DNA from: Caballeronia calidae
GTDB taxonomy: Bacteria > Pseudomonadota > Gammaproteobacteria > Burkholderiales > Burkholderiaceae
Direction of reading: 5' to 3'
Length of the DNA: 64,000 nt
NCBI RefSeq assembly: GCF_900044055.2
Contig: NZ_FCOX02000005.1
Span: 1 to 64,000 of the forward strand
Made by a program: the position numbers and the translations under genes. This document shows, piece after piece, positions 59,509-64,000 of this stretch. Position 1 is the stretch's first letter. Each line of letters opens with the position of its first letter. The notes under the pieces are model-generated. The model searched no databases and was not told the DNA's origin. It saw nothing but the letters and a program-made list of their open reading frames with translations.

Positions 59509-60079
59509 AGCGTGCTCGCTATTGAGTTGCTTCTGCACGCCGCGTTCAATGCATCGAACGAAACGCCGAACGATCCAAGAAGCCTGGCGAGTTGAGAGAC
59601 AGATACTTGCGGGCCGCCATCCGGATTCGACATGGAGTGCCGATGCGAATCTTGCAAAAACGTACTTCTACTACGGCCTTGTTGCCCGTCGTGCGGACCG
59701 AGCAAGTGGCGATGGCGAACGTGGCGTCCGTGCCGAGGACCGGACCCACGATGGCATTGACTCCGCCTACCGCCGCCGAGGCAGCGCGGACCTGCCAGCA
59801 ACTGCGCACGACCGCCGTGTCGATATTTCGAAAGCACTACTGGCCTTGACGGCGAACCTGCCGAAGGTGCCCGCGAGCGATGCCGCCGCGTTTGCGCGCG
59901 AGAACGCGATGGTCATCCCCGATGGCGTGCCGATGTTTCGGAAGCCGCTCTACCACGTCTTGCTGGCCGGACGCTATCTTGAGCCTGCCACCGGGCGGAT
60001 CGGCGTCGTTCCAAACACCGCGTCGACGACGCTGCGCTCGCTGATGCTGGCCGACAGCGCGAACACGACGCCTCGGGCG
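59509..60079. other. Mosaic of unidentified coding remnants
   Basis: No intact gene is assignable. On the minus strand about 59546-59809 reads as a plausible protein piece (GGVNAIVGPVLGTDATFAIATC, then VVEVRFCK), which seems to continue in another frame as VSVSQLARLLGSFGVSFDALN, suggesting a frameshift. On the plus strand about 59826-60106 reads ALLALTANLPKVPASDAAAFA and MFRKPLYHVLLAGRYL. I recognise neither. The stretch looks like scrambled accessory DNA. Confidence 0.3.
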
Positions 60080-61024
60080 TTAAGCGTCGGACGCGTTCGC
60101 AAATAGCGCGAGATAGTCGCTCGGGTTGACCGGCCGATTATCCACGCGTACCTCGAAGTGCAGGTGTGGACCGGTCGAGCGACCCGTCGATCCGACCTTG
60201 GCGATCGACTCGCCCGGCTGCACCGTCTGCCCGACGTGCACCTCGATCTTCGAGGCGTGGGCATAGCGTGTGATAAAGCCGTTGCCGTGATCGATTTCGA
60301 CGGTGTTGCCATAGCCGGGCATCGGCCCCGCGTAGATGACGCGGCCGGCGCCGGCCGCGAGGATAGGGGTGCCCGTTGGCGCAACCAGGTCCACGCCCGG
60401 GTGGAAGCTCAGGTGGTGCGTGAATGGGTCGGCGCGGTTGCCAAACGGTGAACCGATACGTCCCAGTCCGAGTGGACGACGACCCGGAAAGGCACTCCAC
60501 GCGGCCTCATGCTGTGCCGCACCCTCTTCGAGTGCGCTAAGCGTGGTGGCGAGGCAGTCGAGTTCGGCGCGGGTAGCTTGTGGATTGGCCAGCGCGCCGG
60601 CGGCTTGGCAAGGCTGGGGCGGCAGTTCGGGGCCGCCCTCGGCGTCGCTGTAGGACGCGCGCGCCGACGCCGCCGTGCGGGTGGTGATGCCGCGCGGCGA
60701 TGGTGCGCGTAGGCGCCGGTCGAATGCGCTGAGGGTATCGAGTTGTGCGGAGAGCCGCTGAACCCGCGCATCCAGCGAGGCGTTGGCGGCCTGCAGGCGC
60801 GAGATTTCGTCTGTCGTGTAAGGGGCGACGATGGCATTCCGTGCGGGCTCGTGGTGTACCCGCGGCGCGTGGACAATCGGGACACCGTAGTGCCCTAAAG
60901 CGACACCGACGGCTAATGCGAGCGCGACCGCCGAGCACGCAGTGCTGAGGATGGTGTTGCGAATTGCGCCACGCCGCATGACGATGTACCCATCGTTTCT
61001 CGAACGCGAAAACGCTGAAGCCAT
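60080..61024 (-). CDS. M23-family metallopeptidase, membrane-anchored
   Basis: The 314-residue protein starts at ATG 61024, with GGGAGG 5 nt upstream. One N-terminal transmembrane segment (STACSAVALALAVGVALG) is followed by a short helical/coiled region (EISRLQAANASLDARVQRLSAQLDTL, split) and a C-terminal LytM/M23 domain. That domain has SFHPGVDLVAPTGTPI (zinc-binding His and Asp), HGNGFITRYAHAS and HLHFEVRV (HxH), so it should be an active peptidoglycan endopeptidase or an activator of amidases. It is the first clearly chromosomal gene beyond the island. Confidence 0.9.
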   Translation of the reverse strand: MASAFSRSRNDGYIVMRRGAIRNTILSTACSAVALALAVGVALGHYGVPIVHAPRVHHEPARNAIVAPYTTDEISRLQAANASLDARVQRLSAQLDTLSAFDRRLRAPSPRGITTRTAASARASYSDAEGGPELPPQPCQAAGALANPQATRAELDCLATTLSALEEGAAQHEAAWSAFPGRRPLGLGRIGSPFGNRADPFTHHLSFHPGVDLVAPTGTPILAAGAGRVIYAGPMPGYGNTVEIDHGNGFITRYAHASKIEVHVGQTVQPGESIAKVGSTGRSTGPHLHFEVRVDNRPVNPSDYLALFANASDA

Positions 61025-61719
61025 CCTTGCCTCCCAACAACCAGTGAGAATTTCGAGATGGTAAGAGCGCGGGCTGATGCCGGCATATCGGATAAATCAG
61101 ATAAATTTGAGATGGGCGGGCGCAGAAGCCGAAATAGAGTAGTTACAACGTCACAGAAAAAGGTCGTTGGTGGAGGGGCGTCCTCGAATGCCTCGATTGG
61201 ATGAACGGTCGCCTTCCCACGCGGCGATGCGTCAAGGGGACTTCTTGATCGGATAACGCGGTCGCCAACCGCGCCATCATGGGAATAGCCCCTTCACCAA
61301 TCAAATACTTGGCAAACCTATTCTTCAAAAGGCGCGCGGAGCGCAAGCGTTGCGACGCATGAAGAAGCAACGCAAAGACACAGATCCATTGAGCATTCAG
61401 GTACAACGGAACCGGCTCGCGCACGATGACGCAAAGCCGAAGCCCGCGAAGCACGATGCGCCACAGCAGCTACCTCCGCCTCGATGACATCAGCGACATC
61501 GGGTGTCCCAAACGCATCGGCGACGGCCGAGGCCGCATCACAAGCGCTGCACGTCGCCGCCGACGCGCTGAAGAGCGCGAAGCCGAGTGCAAGCTCGGCC
61601 TCACAAAGCGCGCCGGACAGCTCGCGAACGGCGCACGTCAGGGTTGCCTGACCGCATCATTCCGCTCGCGGGGCGCTTTCCCGGTCGCAGCCCTTCATCA
61701 ACAACAAAGCAGGTAAAAC
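61025..61719. other. 695-base gap without a convincing gene
   Basis: Two open frames occur (minus 61143-61454, plus 61426-61716), but neither shows a ribosome-binding site or familiar composition. In a third plus frame, about 61456-61650 reads CATAATSASMTSATSGVPNAS then AASQALHVAADALKSAKPSASSA and a stop. It looks like the Ala/Ser-rich body of a lipoprotein lacking its start, so it may be a remnant. GATAAAT occurs twice near 61089-61104. Confidence 0.35.
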
Positions 61720-62232
61720 ATGAAGCAATTCCTTTCCCTCATCACGTGTGCGCTGTCGGTGTCCTTATTGACCGCCTGCGCCACCGGGCCCGATCGCGAG
61801 CAGGAGGTCGCACTCAACCAGCAAGTCGGTATCGAAGTGACGCAGACCAAAGAAGGCGTTCAGGTGCGGCTGCCCGATCGCGTGTTGTTCGATGTCGACC
61901 AATCGGCTTTGCGCGACGATTCCGCCGTAGCCATCCGACGGGCGGTCGTACTGCTCAAGCGAAGCACGAAGTCCGTGATCGTGGAAGGCCATACCGACAA
62001 CACCGGCACGCACGAACACAACCAGGCGCTGTCCGAGGCCCGCGCACGGACGGTCGCGAGTGCGCTGGAACAGCGCGGCATCGCCGCTTCGCGCGTCACT
62101 ACCGAGGGCTTTTCTTCCGATCGTCCAACGGCCAGCAACGATACGCCGGCGGGACAGGCGAAGAACCGCCGCACCGAGATCGTCGTGGTCGGCGAATCGC
62201 TCGATACCATCATGGGCAAGGCAAAGCGCTGA
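61720..62232 (+). CDS. OmpA-family lipoprotein
   Basis: The 170-residue protein has a lipoprotein signal (LITCALSVSLLTAC, lipobox LTAC, Cys about 20) and an OmpA-like peptidoglycan-binding domain: LFDVDQSALRDDS, VEGHTDNTGTHEHNQALSEARARTVASAL (split) and KNRRTEIVV. It should tether the outer membrane to peptidoglycan. AGG about 7 nt before the ATG. Confidence 0.92.
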   Translation: MKQFLSLITCALSVSLLTACATGPDREQEVALNQQVGIEVTQTKEGVQVRLPDRVLFDVDQSALRDDSAVAIRRAVVLLKRSTKSVIVEGHTDNTGTHEHNQALSEARARTVASALEQRGIAASRVTTEGFSSDRPTASNDTPAGQAKNRRTEIVVVGESLDTIMGKAKR

Positions 62233-62426
62233 CGCGCGTCGTTCCTCCGGGCACGTTCGTCGAAGCCCGCGGACGTGCCATGCCAGGCCGCGACATGATC
62301 GGCCGGGCGCACCCGCTATATCCGACCATACATCCCGCCCTATATATACGATAAGAATGTTTTGCTTTCGTGGATGCTTTTTCTGCCGCAACATGAAGTG
62401 GTTCTGAAAAGCACATGGAGCGAGAC

Positions 62427-63878
62427 ATGGACAGCACGACGGATCTGAAGCGCTACGAATTGCTGATCAACGGCGAGTTCGTTCCACCGAGCGGCGGCGA
62501 TTACTCCACGAACCTCGACCCGGCGACCGAGAACCCGATCGCTCGCGTGGCGCAGGGCACCTCTGCCGACGTGGACCGCGCCGTGCTGGCGGCGCGCGCC
62601 GCGCTCAAGCCGTGGAACGCGATCCGGGCCGCCGAGCGCGGCCGCATCCTGATGAAGCTCGGCGAGCTGCTGCGCGAAAATCAGGAAGAACTCGCGGCGC
62701 TCGAAAGCCTCGACGCGGGCAAGCCGATCGCCGGCGTGCAGCGCCAGGACGTGCCCGCTGCCATCGATACGCTCACGTACTACGCCGGCTGGTGCGACAA
62801 GATCAACGGCCAGGTCGTGCCCGCGCGCCCCGACGCGCTCACTTATACGGTGCGCGAGCCGGTCGGCGTCGTCGCGGCGATCGTGCCGTGGAACTTCCCG
62901 TTGATGATCGGCGTGTGGAAGATCGCGCCCGCGCTCGCGTGCGGCTGCACGCTGATCGTGAAACCCGCCGAAATCACGCCGCTCTCCGCACTGATGATCG
63001 GACGGCTCGCGCTCGAGGCGGGCGTGCCGCCCGGCGTGCTCAATATCGTGACGGGCAAGGGCTCGGTCGTCGGGGATTCGCTCGTCGCGCATCCGGGCGT
63101 CGACAAGGTGACGTTTACCGGTTCGCCGTCGGTCGGGCGCGGCATCCTGCAGGGCGCGGCGGGCAACTTCAAGCGCGTCACGCTGGAGCTCGGCGGCAAG
63201 TCGGCCAACGTGATTTTCGCGGACGCGAACGTCGATAGCGCAGTGCGTGCGGCCGCCTCCGGCATCTTCTTCAACGCGGGACAGGTCTGCTCGGCGGGCT
63301 CGCGCATTCTCGCCCAGCGCGCGGTCTACGACGAAGTGGTCGAACGTCTCGCCGAGCGCGCGCAGACGATCAAGCTCGGCGATCCGTCGAAGCGCGAGAC
63401 CAACATGGGCCCGCTCATCTCCGCCAAGCAGATGAAGAGCGTGCTGGATTACGTGGATATCGGCAAGGGCGAGGGCGCATCGCTCGTCACGGGCGGCAGG
63501 CGTTCGGGCGAGCGCGGTTATTTCGTCGAACCGACGGTATTCGCGAAGGTCGAGCACGAGATGCGCATCTCGCAGGAAGAGATTTTCGGGCCGGTCGCGA
63601 GCGTGATTCCCTTCGACGATGAAGCCGACGCCCTGCGCATCGCCAACGGCACCGCATACAGCCTTGCGGCGGGCGTGTGGAGCGCGGATATCGGCCGCGT
63701 GCATCGCATGGCCGCGGAACTGAAGGCGGGCACGGTCTGGGTGAATACCTACGGCTTCACGGATGTGCGTCTTCCGTGGGGCGGCGGAGGCGATTCAGGC
63801 TTCGGCCGCGAACATGGCGATGTCGCCATCGAAAACTTCACCGAGCCGAAGGCGGTGTGGGTCGCACTGACGCCCTGA
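62427..63878 (+). CDS. NAD(P)-dependent aldehyde dehydrogenase
   Basis: The 483-residue protein starts at ATG 62427, with GGAG 6 nt upstream; ATG 62415 is in frame but lacks a site. Catalytic motifs: VPWNFPLMIGVWK (oxyanion Asn), VTLELGGKSANVIF (general-base Glu) and GIFFNAGQVCSAGSR (nucleophile Cys), with QEEIFGPV downstream. It belongs to the classic ALDH (class 1/2, betaine- or indole-acetaldehyde-like) group; the natural substrate is unclear. Stands alone on its strand. Confidence 0.93.
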   Translation: MDSTTDLKRYELLINGEFVPPSGGDYSTNLDPATENPIARVAQGTSADVDRAVLAARAALKPWNAIRAAERGRILMKLGELLRENQEELAALESLDAGKPIAGVQRQDVPAAIDTLTYYAGWCDKINGQVVPARPDALTYTVREPVGVVAAIVPWNFPLMIGVWKIAPALACGCTLIVKPAEITPLSALMIGRLALEAGVPPGVLNIVTGKGSVVGDSLVAHPGVDKVTFTGSPSVGRGILQGAAGNFKRVTLELGGKSANVIFADANVDSAVRAAASGIFFNAGQVCSAGSRILAQRAVYDEVVERLAERAQTIKLGDPSKRETNMGPLISAKQMKSVLDYVDIGKGEGASLVTGGRRSGERGYFVEPTVFAKVEHEMRISQEEIFGPVASVIPFDDEADALRIANGTAYSLAAGVWSADIGRVHRMAAELKAGTVWVNTYGFTDVRLPWGGGGDSGFGREHGDVAIENFTEPKAVWVALTP

Positions 63879-63918
63879 CATCGAGGGGCCGCGGGCAGCC
63901 GCGGCGACTTTGATGAAC

Positions 63919-63950
63919 GCAAAAGGGCGGCCCGGATTTCCCGGACCGCC
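63919..63950 (-). terminator. Probable minus-strand terminator at the window end
   Basis: GGGCGGCCCGG and CCGGACCGCCC pair with one mismatch around ATTTC. On the minus strand the stem is followed by TTTTGCG. It would end a gene entering from the right edge. Confidence 0.5.
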
Positions 63951-63971
63951 CGCATCAATGATAGAGACGCT

Positions 63972-64000
63972 TCAGACGCGTGCCGTTTCCTGGTTGCGCG
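63972..64000 (-). CDS. Possible 3' end of a gene continuing past the window
   Basis: The minus strand reads RNQETARV then TGA (63972-63974), and a terminator lies 22 bases downstream. Only 29 bases are visible, so the product cannot be named. Confidence 0.3.

Noticed and set aside
55477-60110. Tn7-like CRISPR-associated transposon (I-F3)
   Set aside because: No tniQ, tnsA, tnsB, tnsC or Tn7-type end repeats are visible; only a tyrosine recombinase remnant is present.
61143-61716. Two overlapping open frames in the gap before the OmpA lipoprotein
   Set aside because: No ribosome-binding sites, atypical composition and no familiar motif.

Overview
The window looks like a chromosome segment of a Burkholderiaceae bacterium, most likely Caballeronia or Paraburkholderia. 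That rests on high GC content, on family-restricted small proteins (BPSS1780-type membrane protein, DUF3563, DUF2782, DUF3309), and on gene neighbourhoods I recall from that group (glgA-glgE-treS/mak-glgB; Rieske oxygenase next to xseB-ispA-dxs-folE2; yqeY-dnaG-rpoD-tRNA). No rRNA is present. One tRNA, one CRISPR array and one degraded IS are visible.

Layout. 1-11.2 kb, minus strand: an alpha-glucan/trehalose block (glgA, glgE, a fused trehalose synthase-maltokinase, glgB) forming the maltose-1-phosphate route to branched glucan. 11.5-18 kb: a DUF1345 membrane protein, a three-gene FAD-glucose/sugar dehydrogenase operon (gamma, GMC-type alpha, triheme beta), a PP2A-like phosphatase and a type IB topoisomerase. 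18-20.6 kb: a RES/Xre toxin-antitoxin pair under an operator-promoter, and a two-gene operon of unknown function under a near-perfect LexA box. 20.9-27.7 kb: Pit phosphate transporter, CYTH-like/CHAD protein, ModE, PAP2 phosphatase, PHB-depolymerase-like esterase, DUF3563. 27.8-40.4 kb: BPSS1780, thrB, DUF2782, amn, LOG hydrolase head-to-head with polA, ndh, dienelactone hydrolase, sulfurtransferase, Rieske oxygenase. 40.7-50.1 kb: xseB-ispA-dxs, folE2, LysR/MFS pair, GST, tsaD, HI0933-family flavoprotein. 50.4-55.5 kb: yqeY-dnaG-rpoD and tRNA-Ile2(CAU), with no rpsU in its usual place.

55.5-60.1 kb is an accessory island at the tRNA. It holds helically phased repeats, an AT-richer leader with an IHF-type site, a 24-repeat type I-F CRISPR array with no cas gene in the window, a truncated tyrosine recombinase whose stop codon lies inside the last repeat, two pieces that look like a type VI secretion tssM/icmF gene, and a decayed IS3-family (IS2-group) element. 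Normal chromosome resumes with an M23 peptidase, an OmpA-like lipoprotein and an aldehyde dehydrogenase.

The most interesting items are the cas-less I-F array lodged between a tRNA attachment site and an integrase remnant, the LexA-box operon of unknown small proteins, and a promoter-to-terminator unit where rpsU would be expected. All homology statements come from reading the sequence and from memory of the families; no database search was run.
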